Below are positions 25,671-34,503 of a stretch of 46,974 nt of DNA, piece after piece. Positions within the stretch are counted from its first letter, which is position 1. Each line of letters opens with the position of its first letter. The position numbers and the translations under genes were made by a program. This DNA is from Lacunisphaera sp. (GTDB lineage: Bacteria > Verrucomicrobiota > Verrucomicrobiia > Opitutales > Opitutaceae): assembly GCA_029945445.1 (NCBI GenBank), contig JAQSCO010000057.1, positions 1 through 46,974 on the forward strand, in the 5' to 3' direction. The notes below the pieces were generated by a model. The model ran no database searches and had not been told where the DNA came from. It saw only the letters and a program-made list of their open reading frames with translations.

Positions 25671-27044
25671 TCAAAGCATGATGAACAGCGCGACCGTGAA
25701 GTAGATGATGAGGCCGGTCACGTCCACGAGCGTCGCCACGAACGGCGCGCTCGAGGTCGCGGGATCGAACCCGAGTTTCTTCAGGAGCAGCGGCAGCATC
25801 GAGCCCATCAGCGAACCCCACAGCACGATGCCGACCAGGGCGGCGCCAACCGTGGTCGCCACGCGGAACGGGCTCGGGTCATAGATGTGCGAGAACCGCG
25901 ACCAGATGATGATACGCAGGAAGCCGATGGTGCCAAGGATCAGGCCGAGCATCAGGCCCGCCGCCAGTTCGCGCCGCATGATCTTCCACCAATCGCGCAG
26001 GCGGAATTCCCCGAGGGCGAGTGCGCGGATGACGAGGGTCGCGGCCTGCGAACCGGCGTTGCCGCCCGAACTGATGACCAGCGGGATGAACAACGACAGC
26101 ACGATGGCCTTGGCGAGTTCGTCCTCGAAATAACTCATCGCCGTCGCCGTCAGCATCTCGCCGAGGAACAGCACGACGAGCCAGCTGGCCCGCTTTTTCA
26201 CCATCTTGGTCAGCGCAATGGTGGTGTAGGGTTCGTCGAGCGCCTCGCTGCCGCCCAGCTTCTGGATGTCCTCGGTCGCCTCCTCGGCCGCCACGTCGAG
26301 CATATCGTCCGCGGTGACGATGCCGATGATCTTGCTGTCGGTGTCCACGACCGGCAGCGCCGCCCGGTCGTATTTGCGAAAGACGACAAGCGCCTTCTCC
26401 CGATCGTCATTGGGGGAGATTGAGGCGAAGTTGCCGTCCATCAGCGCCCGCACCGGCGTGTCGAACTCGGCGAGCAGGAAGCGCCGCACGCGGATGTCAT
26501 CCAGCAGGTGCCCGCTTTCATCGGTCACGTAGACCATGTTGAGCGTCTCGCGGTCGTAGCCGTGGGTGCGGATGTAATCGAGCGCCTCGCGCACGGTCCA
26601 GTCGGGCCGCACCGCGACGTAATCGAGCGTCATCATCCGGCCCACGCTGTGCTCCGGGTAGGCGAGCAGGTCCTGCGCGACCTTCCGTTCCTCGGGCGTG
26701 AGCAGCCCGAGCATCTGCATCGCGAGTTCCAGCGGCAGCTCGTTGAGGAAGGTGGTGCGGTCGTCCGCCGGCAGCTCGTTCAGCAGCGCGGCGGCCTGCG
26801 GCTGCGTGAGGGTCTTGAGCAACTTGTGCTTCGCATTGTGCTCGAGGTAGGAGAAGGTGGCGGCGGCCAGTTCCTTCGTGCAGCCGCGAAAGAGCATCGC
26901 GAGCTGTTCGATCGGCAGCTCGGAAAGGATCGGCGCCACGTCGGAGGGCAGCCACGGCGCCAGCTTGGCCTTCAGCCCCGCGGAATCCTTGTTCGCGATG
27001 AGCGTTGAAATCTCCGCCTTGAAGTTGCTGGCCAGCGTCGGCAT
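25671..27044 (-). CDS. mgtE: Magnesium transporter, MgtE family
   Basis: 457 residues from ATG 27044 (MPTLASNFKAEIST); the frame extends 27 codons upstream without conserved sequence. An N-terminal helical superhelix domain (about 1-125, LPIEQLAMLFRGC, LLNELPADDRTTFLNELP) is followed by a CBS pair (about 130-255, GRMMTLDYVAVRPDWTVREAL, ADDMLDVAAEEATEDIQKL). Five membrane helices (about 280-457) include SGGNAGSQAATLVIRALALGE, the conserved pore region. MgtE is a Mg2+-gated Mg2+ channel of the inner membrane. No M-box or mgtE-type riboswitch was recognised in the 90-base gap upstream. Confidence 0.95.
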   Translation of the reverse strand: MPTLASNFKAEISTLIANKDSAGLKAKLAPWLPSDVAPILSELPIEQLAMLFRGCTKELAAATFSYLEHNAKHKLLKTLTQPQAAALLNELPADDRTTFLNELPLELAMQMLGLLTPEERKVAQDLLAYPEHSVGRMMTLDYVAVRPDWTVREALDYIRTHGYDRETLNMVYVTDESGHLLDDIRVRRFLLAEFDTPVRALMDGNFASISPNDDREKALVVFRKYDRAALPVVDTDSKIIGIVTADDMLDVAAEEATEDIQKLGGSEALDEPYTTIALTKMVKKRASWLVVLFLGEMLTATAMSYFEDELAKAIVLSLFIPLVISSGGNAGSQAATLVIRALALGEFRLRDWWKIMRRELAAGLMLGLILGTIGFLRIIIWSRFSHIYDPSPFRVATTVGAALVGIVLWGSLMGSMLPLLLKKLGFDPATSSAPFVATLVDVTGLIIYFTVALFIML

Positions 27045-27134
27045 CGGGGCCAAGGTAGGACGGTCCGGCCGACTGGCAAATGCGGAAACGCCTTTGCACT
27101 TGGACGACTGCGGCGCGTGTGTCACGGTGCCGCC

Positions 27135-28103
27135 ATGAATGTCAGCCTAATGGGGAAAAGCGCCGGCGTAGCCCTTGTCACCGGCTTGTTGCTTGCCGGC
27201 TGCGGCCGGCCCACCCCCGCCGGCTACCAGGGTTATCTCGAAGGCGAGTTCGTCTACGTTGCCGCGCCGCTCGGCGGCCAGCTTGAACGGCTCGCCGTCA
27301 GTCGGGGCGCCCGCGTCGAGGCCGGCGCGCCGCTCTTCACCCTCGAGCAGAGTGCCGAGCTTTCCACCCTCCGCGAGGCCGCCGAGCGCCTGCGCCAGTC
27401 GCAGGCCAGGCTCGCCGACCTGCGGAAAGGCTCGCGTCCCACCGAGCTCGCCGTCCTGGAGGCCCGCCTGGCGCAGGCCCGGACCGCGGCCGAACTTTCC
27501 GGCCGCGAACTCGAGCGCGCCACCAAGCTCCACCAGACCACGGTGCTCTCCGACGACGACTACGACCGCGTCCGGCTGAACCACGAGGCGAACCTGAAGG
27601 CGGTCGCCGAGACCGCCGCCCAGCTCGAGACCGCCCGGCTCGGCGGCCGCGCCGACGCCATCGCCGCGGCCGAGGCTGACGCCGCGGCGGCCCAGGCCGC
27701 GCTCGACCGCGCCGGCTGGAGCGTCGCCCAGAAAAGCCGGGCCGCCCCGCAGGCCGCACTGGTCTTCGACACTCTCTTCCGCGAAGGCGAGTTCGTCGCG
27801 GCCGGCCAGCCGGTGGTCGCCCTGCTGCCGCCCGCGAACATCAAGGTGCGCTTCTTCGTGCCCGAGCCCGGCTTCGCCGCGCTCAAGGCCGGTGATGCCG
27901 TGAAGGTCGCCCTTACCGGCCGCGCCACCCCGCTCGACGCGCGCGTCAGCTATCTTTCGCCCAAGCCGGAATACACGCCGCCGGTCCTCTACAACCGCGA
28001 GAACCGGGCCAAGCTCGTGTTCATGGTCGAGGCCGTCTTCGACCCCGCCGCCGCGCGCGACCTCCACCCCGGGCAGCCGGTGGATGTGACGGTGGTCCGC
28101 TGA
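27135..28103 (+). CDS. Periplasmic adaptor (HlyD/membrane fusion) lipoprotein
   Basis: 322 residues from ATG 27135 (MNVSLMGKS); ATG 27150 is an alternative. A lipobox LLLAGC puts the lipidated Cys at about residue 23. A biotinyl-lipoyl half-motif (VAAPLGGQLERLAVSRGARVEAGAPLF), a long coiled-coil hairpin rich in Ala/Arg/Leu (about 75-185) and a beta-barrel part (IKVRFFVPEPGFAALKAGDAVKV) follow. This is the YbhG-like layout. The ATP-binding and permease genes follow six and eight bases apart, so the three make one efflux operon. No outer membrane TolC gene is present here. Confidence 0.92.
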   Translation: MNVSLMGKSAGVALVTGLLLAGCGRPTPAGYQGYLEGEFVYVAAPLGGQLERLAVSRGARVEAGAPLFTLEQSAELSTLREAAERLRQSQARLADLRKGSRPTELAVLEARLAQARTAAELSGRELERATKLHQTTVLSDDDYDRVRLNHEANLKAVAETAAQLETARLGGRADAIAAAEADAAAAQAALDRAGWSVAQKSRAAPQAALVFDTLFREGEFVAAGQPVVALLPPANIKVRFFVPEPGFAALKAGDAVKVALTGRATPLDARVSYLSPKPEYTPPVLYNRENRAKLVFMVEAVFDPAAARDLHPGQPVDVTVVR

Positions 28104-28109
28104 CCGCCC

Positions 28110-29036
28110 ATGACCGCGTCCGATCTCGTCATCGACGTCACGGGCATCACCAAGCGCTTTGGCGACAAGACGGTGGTCGACTCGGTCAGCCTGCAGGTGA
28201 AACGCGGCGAGATCTACGGCTTCCTCGGGCCCAACGGTTCCGGCAAGACCACGTTCATCCGCATGCTCTGCGGCCTGCTCACGCCCGATGGCGGCACGGG
28301 CACCTGCCTCGGCTACGATGTCCTCACGCAGCAGGCCGAGATCAAGCGCCACGTCGGCTACATGACGCAGAAGTTCAGTTATTACGAAGACCTGAGCATC
28401 CGGGAAAACCTCGATTTCATCGCGCGGATCTACGCCGTGCCCGACCGCGCCGCCGCCGTGCAGCGCAGCCTCGACGGCCTCGGCCTCGCCAACCGCAGCC
28501 ACCAGCTCGCGGGCCAGCTTTCCGGCGGCTGGAAGCAGCGCCTCGCCCTGGCCGCGTGCCTGATCCACTCGCCACAACTGCTGCTGCTCGACGAGCCCAC
28601 CGCCGGCGTGGACCCGAAGGCGCGCCGCGAATTCTGGGACGAGATCCACCGGCTCGCCGCCGAGGGTCTCACCGTGCTTATCACCACGCACTACATGGAC
28701 GAGGCCGAGCGCTGCCACCGCCTGGCCTATATCGCCTACGGCAAACTGCTCGCCCGCGGCACGGTCGCCGAGGTGCTCGCCGGCGCGTCGCTCAGCACCT
28801 GGATCGTCAGCGGTCCCGCCCTGCCGGCGCTCGCCGTCAAGTTGCGCGGCTGCGCCGGGGTGGAACAGGTCGTGGCCTTCGGCAACACGCTGCATGTGAG
28901 CGGCCGCGACGCCGCGACGCTCGCCGCGGTGATCGCGAGTGTGCGCGATCCGCGGCACACGTGGGTCCAAACCGCTTCCGGCCTCGAAGATGTGTTCATC
29001 AGCCTGATGGACACCGCCAAGGATAATTTCGCCTGA
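28110..29036 (+). CDS. ABC transporter ATP-binding protein (ABC-2 / YbhF-like)
   Basis: 308 residues with one ATP-binding domain: Walker A GPNGSGKTT, signature LSGGWKQRLALA, Walker B LLLLDEPTAGVDP, H-loop TTHYMDEAERC. The C-terminal 80 residues (LSTWIVSGPALPALAVKLRG) are the variable regulatory extension of drug/ABC-2 ATPases. E. coli YbhF has two such domains, this protein only one. It is the middle gene of the HlyD-ATPase-permease operon and should power export through the permease at 29045. Confidence 0.95.
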   Translation: MTASDLVIDVTGITKRFGDKTVVDSVSLQVKRGEIYGFLGPNGSGKTTFIRMLCGLLTPDGGTGTCLGYDVLTQQAEIKRHVGYMTQKFSYYEDLSIRENLDFIARIYAVPDRAAAVQRSLDGLGLANRSHQLAGQLSGGWKQRLALAACLIHSPQLLLLDEPTAGVDPKARREFWDEIHRLAAEGLTVLITTHYMDEAERCHRLAYIAYGKLLARGTVAEVLAGASLSTWIVSGPALPALAVKLRGCAGVEQVVAFGNTLHVSGRDAATLAAVIASVRDPRHTWVQTASGLEDVFISLMDTAKDNFA

Positions 29037-29044
29037 GGCCCGCC

Positions 29045-30178
29045 ATGTCCCGCTTCACCCCGCATCGTTTCTGGGCCATCGTGCTGAAGGAGTTCATCCA
29101 GATGAAGCGCGACCGCGTGACGTTTGCGATGATGGTCGGCATTCCGCTGCTGCAGCTGCTGATGTTCGGCTACGCCATCAACGCCGACCCGCGCCACCTG
29201 CCCGCGGCCATCCGCGCCGCCGATCAGGGCCCGTTTGCGCGCACCCTGGTGCAGGCGCTGGGCACCAGTGATTATTTTGTCCTCGTGCGCGAGACCGCGT
29301 CCGAGGCCGAGGCCCAGCGTCTCCTCCAACTCGGCGACGTGCAGTTCATCATCAACATCCCGGAGGATTTCTCGCGGAAGCTCCTGCGCGGCGAACGGCC
29401 CACGGTGCTGATCGAGGCCGACGCCACCGACCCGGCCGCGACCGGCCCCGCGCTGTCCGCGGTGAACGCGCTCGCGGCCACGATCTTCAACCGCGACCTG
29501 CCCGGGCCGCTCGCGCGGCTGCAAGCCAAGCCCGGCCCCGTGGATTTCCGGATCCACGCGCACTACAACCCGGAGAACATCACCCAATACAACGTCGTGC
29601 CCGGCCTCATGGGGGTGGTGCTCACCATGACGATGGTCATCATCACCGCGCTGGCCATCACGCGCGAGCGCGAGCGCGGCACGATGGAGAACCTGCTGGC
29701 CACGCCGGTGCGGCCTTTCGAGGTGATCGTGGGGAAAATCCTGCCCTACATCGCCGTCGGCTACATCCAGGTGACGCTCATCCTGCTCGCGGCGAAATTC
29801 CTGTTCCACGTGCCCATGGTCGGCAGCCTGCCGCTGCTCTACACGGTGGCGCTGCTGTTCATCGCGGCGAATCTCGCCGTGGGCATCACGTTCTCGACGC
29901 TCGCGCAGAATCAGCTTCAGGCGGTGCAGATGGCGTTCTTCTTCTTCCTGCCGTCGATCCTACTCTCGGGCTTTATGTTCCCCTTCCGCGGCATGCCCGG
30001 CTGGGCCCAGGCGGTCGGCTCGTGCCTGCCCAACACGCATTTCCTGCGCATCGTGCGCGGCATTTTACTCAAGGGCAACGGGCTCGCGGAAATTGCGCCC
30101 GAGCTGTGGCCGTTGCTGCTCTTTCTTGCCGTGGCGATGACCGTCGGCGTGAAGCGCTACCGGCAGACGCTGGACTGA
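29045..30178 (+). CDS. ABC-2 type permease (YbhR/YhhJ-like)
   Basis: 377 residues. A first helix (about 25-45), a large periplasmic domain (about 50-180, containing FIINIPEDFSRKLLRGERPTV) and five C-terminal helices form the ABC-2 membrane layout. The motif RERERGTMENLLATPVRPFEVIVGKI is characteristic of this subfamily. Related systems (YbhSR) have two permeases; here there is one, so a homodimer is likely. The stop is three bases from the end of the convergent MscS gene. Export of toxic compounds is the usual role. Confidence 0.93.
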   Translation: MSRFTPHRFWAIVLKEFIQMKRDRVTFAMMVGIPLLQLLMFGYAINADPRHLPAAIRAADQGPFARTLVQALGTSDYFVLVRETASEAEAQRLLQLGDVQFIINIPEDFSRKLLRGERPTVLIEADATDPAATGPALSAVNALAATIFNRDLPGPLARLQAKPGPVDFRIHAHYNPENITQYNVVPGLMGVVLTMTMVIITALAITRERERGTMENLLATPVRPFEVIVGKILPYIAVGYIQVTLILLAAKFLFHVPMVGSLPLLYTVALLFIAANLAVGITFSTLAQNQLQAVQMAFFFFLPSILLSGFMFPFRGMPGWAQAVGSCLPNTHFLRIVRGILLKGNGLAEIAPELWPLLLFLAVAMTVGVKRYRQTLD

Positions 30179-30181
30179 GGA

Positions 30182-31459
30182 TCAAACCTTGCCGCCCGCC
30201 AGCTGCTTCGCGACCGGGCCGTCGAGGTGCATGACCGATGTCGGGAAAGCGAACGCGAGCCCGCGCGCCGTGACCGCGCGCATGAACGCGAGGTTCAGCC
30301 GCTGTTTCAGCGCCATGTGCTTCGCGAAGTCGGCGTCCTTTGCCACGTAGACCACCCAGATGTCGAGCGAGGATGCGGCCAGGTCGCGGAAGTAGACATG
30401 CACCGAGGCCGGGTCGACCTCGGGCTCGGCCACGATGAGGGCGCGGAATTCCTTCACGAGCGCTTCCAGCTGGTCCGGCGTGGTGTCGTAGGTCAGGTTG
30501 AGCACCTGCTCCACGCGGCGTGAGGTGAAGCGCGAGAGGTTCACGACCGCCTCGGAGGAGACGAGCTTGTTGGGAATAATGACGAGCGCCTTGTCCACCA
30601 GCCGGATCTTGGTCGAGCGCAGGCCGATGTCCTCCACGGTGCCCGTGTTGGCGCCGATCTTCACGGTCTCGCCGAGCTTGAACGGCTGGTCGATGGCGAC
30701 GACGATCGAACCGAAGAGGTTCGCGATGGTGTCCTGCGCCGCGAGGGCGAAGGCCAGGCCGCCGATGCCGAGGCCGGACAGGATGGTGGAGACATTGTAG
30801 CCGAGGCTCTGGACCGTCAGCAGCAGGCCGAGGACCACGAAGAGGGCCACGAGCGTCTTCTTGATCCAGGGCATGAAGGCCGCCACGCCCATCTGCCGCT
30901 CGAGCGCGATCTCGTGCGCGTGGTCGATCAGGGCGTCGAGGGCGCAGAGCAGTCCCCAGAACAGATTGAGCGAGAAGGCCACCGTGGCCCCGGCAGCGAG
31001 GTAGTGGTCGGTGCTCGCCGACAGCTTCAGGACCTTCAGGGCGCTGAAGATGCCCAGCAGCATGACGAAGGTCGCGGTCGGCGCCTCCAGCGCGGGGAAC
31101 AGCTTGTCGTCGAGCGTGGTCTCGGTTTTCGCCGCCAGTTTCTTGAGATAATGGAAGAGGATGTTCGTCACCACCCGGCGCAGCAGCAGGCCGATGACGA
31201 GGAACAACGCGGCGATGACGTAGTGGGTGACGGTGTTGCCGCTGCTGCTGACGTTGAAGACCTCAAGGATGCTGTCCACGAGGTGCTCGAGGAAATCCGG
31301 CGCCGGCGCGGCGGCCGGTTGGGCGGCGGCCACGGTTGCCGCGGCGGCGGCGGCGGTCGTGGTGTCATGCTGGGCCGCCTCGGCGGATCGGTCCTGGGCC
31401 GGCGCGGCGAGCACGAGGGCGAGGAACAGCAGGGAGTAGAAAGAGGCGTGGAGTTTCAT
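30182..31459 (-). CDS. MscS-family mechanosensitive channel
   Basis: 425 residues. A signal peptide (about 1-21) and an Ala-rich segment are followed by about four membrane helices. The pore helix and beta domain are clear: GLGIGGLAFALAAQDTIANLFGSIVVAIDQPFKLGETVKIG (about 235-275), then VEDIGLRSTKIRLVDKALVIIPN. It protects against hypo-osmotic shock by releasing solutes across the inner membrane. The extra N-terminal part makes it larger than E. coli MscS (286 residues) and closer to YbdG/YnaI-type channels. It converges tightly on the efflux operon. Confidence 0.94.
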   Translation of the reverse strand: MKLHASFYSLLFLALVLAAPAQDRSAEAAQHDTTTAAAAAATVAAAQPAAAPAPDFLEHLVDSILEVFNVSSSGNTVTHYVIAALFLVIGLLLRRVVTNILFHYLKKLAAKTETTLDDKLFPALEAPTATFVMLLGIFSALKVLKLSASTDHYLAAGATVAFSLNLFWGLLCALDALIDHAHEIALERQMGVAAFMPWIKKTLVALFVVLGLLLTVQSLGYNVSTILSGLGIGGLAFALAAQDTIANLFGSIVVAIDQPFKLGETVKIGANTGTVEDIGLRSTKIRLVDKALVIIPNKLVSSEAVVNLSRFTSRRVEQVLNLTYDTTPDQLEALVKEFRALIVAEPEVDPASVHVYFRDLAASSLDIWVVYVAKDADFAKHMALKQRLNLAFMRAVTARGLAFAFPTSVMHLDGPVAKQLAGGKV

Positions 31460-31516
31460 GGCAAGAAACCGCCCTTGGAAAGCCTTCGCCGGGAGCTTGT
31501 CAACGGTTTGGTTGGC

Positions 31517-32317
31517 TCAGGCCGCCCGGGCGCGGCGGCGACGAGTTTTCTGCCAGGCCAGCGCGACGAGGATGACGCCTAGGGCGCACATGCCCTCCAC
31601 CGCGTGCACCAGCCACGGGGCCGGCGAGAACATTTCCGCCACCAATCGGTCGGTCATGACCATGTCGCCGCCGACCTTGCCGAGGATCGCCGCGCCCACG
31701 TAGATGATGACCGGGTAGCGGTCCATCAGCTTCGAGAGCAGGTTGCTGGTGAACACCACGAGCGGGATGCTCAGCGCGAGCCCGAAGACCAGCAGGGGAA
31801 GACTGCCCTTGGACGCGCCGGCCACCGCCAGCACATTGTCGAGCGACATGGTGATGTCGGCCACGAGGATGAGCCACACCGCCTGCCACAGACCGGCCGC
31901 CTCCTTGCCCTGCACCTCGTCGCCCGTGTTGTCGACCAGCAGCTTCACCGCGATCCACAGGATGAGCAGGCCGCCGACCAGCTTGACGTAGTTGATCGCC
32001 AGCAGCTGGGAGGCCACGAAGGTCAGTCCGATGCGCAGCACCACCGCGACGGCCGAACCGAGGGCAATGCCCATCAGGCGCTGTTTGGGCGGCAGCGTGC
32101 GCACGGCCAGTGCGATCACCACGGCGTTGTCACCGGCGAGCACGATGTCGATGAGCACAATGCTCAGGATGGCCCACATCATCTCCAAGGGAGTGTGGAT
32201 AGCGGAGGTGGCAGCGAGAAGGGCGGGCATGGCCGGGTGTCCCGCCATGTTTTGCGCCAGCAGGAAGGCGTCAATGTATTCTGGCAGGGGCCAGAGGATC
32301 GGCAGCCACGTGAACAT
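31517..32317 (-). CDS. TerC-family integral membrane protein (YjbE-like)
   Basis: Up to 266 residues; ATG 32317 is used, with internal alternatives at MAGHPAMP. About seven membrane helices carry two TerC repeats, each with the signature acidic pair: LAGDNAVVIALAVRTLP and DITMSLDNVLAVAGAS. Recent work links this family to Mn2+ or Ca2+ export and to metalation of exported proteins; older annotation is tellurite resistance. The yybP-ykoY manganese riboswitch often found upstream of such genes was not recognised in the 74-base gap before it. It lies 57 bases upstream of MscS on the same strand. Confidence 0.92.
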   Translation of the reverse strand: MFTWLPILWPLPEYIDAFLLAQNMAGHPAMPALLAATSAIHTPLEMMWAILSIVLIDIVLAGDNAVVIALAVRTLPPKQRLMGIALGSAVAVVLRIGLTFVASQLLAINYVKLVGGLLILWIAVKLLVDNTGDEVQGKEAAGLWQAVWLILVADITMSLDNVLAVAGASKGSLPLLVFGLALSIPLVVFTSNLLSKLMDRYPVIIYVGAAILGKVGGDMVMTDRLVAEMFSPAPWLVHAVEGMCALGVILVALAWQKTRRRRARAA

Positions 32318-32391
32318 GCGCCATTAAACCACGCCGCACCCGGGCGCACCATTACGATAGCCGCGGGGGTTTCAAGGCGGCCGCCACCGCC

Positions 32392-33078
32392 TCAGGCCTT
32401 CTGCCCGGCGGAAACCTCGGCGACATCCGCCAGATCGTGCAGCAGCGGCAGCTTCACCGCCAGCCGCCCGGCCGTGGCGGCGGACAAACCGCCCATCTCG
32501 GCATAGCGCACCATGCCTCGCTCCAGTTTGTAGCTGGGGCTCCGTCCCCTGGAGGCCTCCGCCATGAATCGCGCCCGGATGGCCGGCCCGAGGGCCGCCG
32601 TGAAAAACTCCGGCTGGTTCGTCCGCACAAACCACGCCCGGTCAAACGCCGGGTCGCCCACCTGGATTTCGTGGACGCCGAACAGCTCCATCAGCTTTGT
32701 GCCGAAATGCTGCCGGGTGAGTTCGAACTCCAGGGCCGTGCCCGCGGGCACTCCCACCCCGACCGCCACCCAGGTCGTGCGCGACTTGCCGCTGCCGGTC
32801 GAGTAGGTCCAGTAGCGCACCCGCCGGCCCTGCTGTTCGCCCTCGAGACTTTTGACCGACGCAAAGCCCAGGATGTTCTGCTCCATCACCCGCAGGCCCG
32901 CCTGCTGCGCAAAAGCCCGGAGTTCGTCCCGCGTTTTTATCACCTGGCGGCGAACCAGCCAGCCGACCAGGACCGCCGGGACGGCCATGAAGGAGAAAAA
33001 CAGGAGGACGTCCTCCAAGTCGGCCAAGGCCAGGATCAACATGGGGTCATCCAACCACGTCGCGGTCCGGCCGGCCAT
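32392..33078 (-). CDS. Unknown membrane-anchored protein
   Basis: About 228 residues from ATG 33078 (MAGRTATW), with GGGAGGG and GGGA stretches upstream; ATG 33042 is an alternative. One membrane helix (about 22-42, VLLFFSFMAVPAVLVGWLV) is followed by a mixed soluble domain. Recognisable segments are GFASVKSLEGEQQGRRVRYWTYSTGSG, LEFELTRQHFGTKLMELFG and QVGDPAFDRAWFVRTNQPEFF. The pattern resembles uncharacterised proteins that compare a short side-chain-rich beta domain with membrane state, but I cannot name a family. It is followed by TerC on the same strand after 74 bases. Confidence 0.75.
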   Translation of the reverse strand: MAGRTATWLDDPMLILALADLEDVLLFFSFMAVPAVLVGWLVRRQVIKTRDELRAFAQQAGLRVMEQNILGFASVKSLEGEQQGRRVRYWTYSTGSGKSRTTWVAVGVGVPAGTALEFELTRQHFGTKLMELFGVHEIQVGDPAFDRAWFVRTNQPEFFTAALGPAIRARFMAEASRGRSPSYKLERGMVRYAEMGGLSAATAGRLAVKLPLLHDLADVAEVSAGQKA

Positions 33079-33126
33079 TATTTTTTCGTCCCGCCCTCCC
33101 AAACCGAAAATAAATCCGCCGGGGCC

Positions 33127-33217
33127 GCTAAGCGGCTCCCGGCGGTTAGCTTGCTTGTGGCAGGCAAACCAGCCGGCGACCTACCCCTAAGCCGCCGGCT
33201 GGCCGGCCTATGCCACA
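33127..33217. other. Two structured inverted repeats upstream of the unknown membrane protein
   Basis: CCGCT-A-AGCGG and GCTAA...TTAGC (33127-33150) can form a small hairpin. A longer one pairs TGTGGCA (33156-33162) with TGCCACA (33211-33217) and CCAGCCGGC (33169-33177) with GCCGGCTGG (33194-33202). It lies in the 259-base gap between the Hsp20 gene and the unknown gene, both on the minus strand. It could be a leader structure, small RNA or degenerate repeat. Confidence 0.45.
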
Positions 33218-33248
33218 GCTTGTCCCGTGCCAGTGAAGTTCGCGCGCC

Positions 33249-33284
33249 AAAGAAAAACCGCCGGATACGATAGGCGCGTCCGGC
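33249..33284 (-). terminator. Rho-independent terminator of the Hsp20 gene
   Basis: The arms CCGCCGGA (33256-33263) and TCCGGCGG (33277-33284) are complementary. On the minus strand the hairpin is followed by TTTTTCTTT. It lies 54 bases downstream of the Hsp20 stop codon. Confidence 0.85.
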
Positions 33285-33337
33285 GGCGTTGCACACACGA
33301 TCGCCCGCTCCACTTGCGCCGAGATATTACCCGAAAC

Positions 33338-33763
33338 TTAGTTGATGGTGATCTGGCGGGGCTTCACGGCCTCGGCCTTCGGCAGGGTCAGGCGCAGGAT
33401 GCCGTCCTTCAACTCGGCGGTGATCTTGTCGGCCTGTACCGCGTAGGGCAGCGTGAAGCTGCGGGCGAACGCGATGCTCTGGTCCTCGGCGGCACCGGAC
33501 ACCTTGCGGGTGGCGCTGAGGCTGAGCACGTCGTCGGTCAGCTCGACCTTGATGTCCTCGCGGGCGACGCCAGGCAGCTCGGCGGTGACGAGCAGGTTGT
33601 CCTTGTCCTCGTGCACGCTCACCGGGATGGAGCGCGTAGCGCCCGGCGCGTAGTCGGCGAGGGCGGAGGCGAAGAGGGAGTTGATTTCCTGATCAAGGCC
33701 GGTCCAGGCCGAACGATAGGCACTGGGGGCGAGCGGCTGGGCATAACGGATGAGGCGATACAT
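33338..33763 (-). CDS. Hsp20 small heat-shock protein
   Basis: 141 residues from ATG 33763 (MYRLIRYAQPLAPS), preceded by AGGAAA eight bases upstream; the frame continues upstream to 33919 without conserved sequence. The alpha-crystallin domain spans about 40-135: PVSVHEDKDNLLVTAELPGVAREDIKVELTDDVLSLSA, then ARSFTLPYAVQADKITAELKDGILRLTLPKAE. These ATP-independent chaperones hold unfolding proteins. The C-terminal end ITIN lacks a clear I-X-I tail beyond the final ITI. No CIRCE or ROSE element was recognised in the 181-base gap upstream. Confidence 0.95.
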   Translation of the reverse strand: MYRLIRYAQPLAPSAYRSAWTGLDQEINSLFASALADYAPGATRSIPVSVHEDKDNLLVTAELPGVAREDIKVELTDDVLSLSATRKVSGAAEDQSIAFARSFTLPYAVQADKITAELKDGILRLTLPKAEAVKPRQITIN

Positions 33764-33944
33764 GGTTTGGTTTTCCTGTGGTTGGTTGACTGAACGCTGG
33801 GCCAGCCCATGCACCCGACGTGCCCCGATGCGCCTTGGCGCAAGTCGGCGCAAAGCCGCCACTTGGCTCCCGCGGGGATTTTGCCGCCGCGCAATTTTGT
33901 CCGCCGGTGGGACGCCCACGCGGGAAATTCCGGCACTCTCAATC

Positions 33945-34415
33945 CTACTGCAGCCGGTAGCTCAACAGCGGCACCTCGCGGCGGATTTTGCCGAGCAGGT
34001 CGTAGATCTCGAGCCCGGTGCGCACCGCCCCCATTTTCAGATAGAAGGGCTCCGCATTGGGATCGGCTTTGATGCATAGTTCCACCGCGCGCACCTCACC
34101 GGCCTGCCGCACGGCTTCGGCGAACAAGGCGCGGCCCAAGCCGCGGCCATGATAGGCGGGCAACACCCACAGGTGCTCCAAATGCCATTGCTGATCCGCA
34201 TACACCAACCCGAGGAAACCCGCGGCGACGCCCGCCACCTCCGCCACGCATACCGGCGAACGGCCGATGTAACCCGGCGTGATGGTCAGGTCCGCGCGCC
34301 ACTCGGCCATCCACTCAGCCGGGTAACCCCACGACTGCTTGGCCGCGAGGGCGATCTGCGTCAGCGCCGCGGCCTCCGCGGGCTGCGCACGCCGGAACAC
34401 CGGGGTGGATTGCAT
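33945..34415 (-). CDS. GNAT-family N-acetyltransferase
   Basis: 156 residues. The acetyl-CoA-binding motif A is present as LEHLWVLPAYHGRGLGRALFAEAVRQA (about 92-118), with the preceding strand VAAGFLGLVYADQQWHLEHL and the C-terminal CIKADPNAEPFYLKMGAVRTG typical of GNAT enzymes. It transfers an acetyl group from acetyl-CoA to an amine; the acceptor cannot be predicted. It is divergent from the PatB-like gene across 88 bases. Confidence 0.93.
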   Translation of the reverse strand: MQSTPVFRRAQPAEAAALTQIALAAKQSWGYPAEWMAEWRADLTITPGYIGRSPVCVAEVAGVAAGFLGLVYADQQWHLEHLWVLPAYHGRGLGRALFAEAVRQAGEVRAVELCIKADPNAEPFYLKMGAVRTGLEIYDLLGKIRREVPLLSYRLQ

Positions 34416-34503
34416 GGCGGCACAGTCAGGCGGTTTATGACGGGGGCGTCAAAAATTTCCGTGCCTCTTCCCGACTCCTCGTGTCAGCCTCCCCACTCAC
34501 CTG

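Noticed and set aside
31460..32391. yybP-ykoY manganese riboswitch near TerC
   Set aside because: The 74-base gap upstream is too short and lacks the conserved internal loop sequences.
33764..33944. CIRCE element or sigma-32 promoter upstream of Hsp20
   Set aside because: No TTAGCACTC dyad and no convincing CTTGAA/CCCCAT pair were found.
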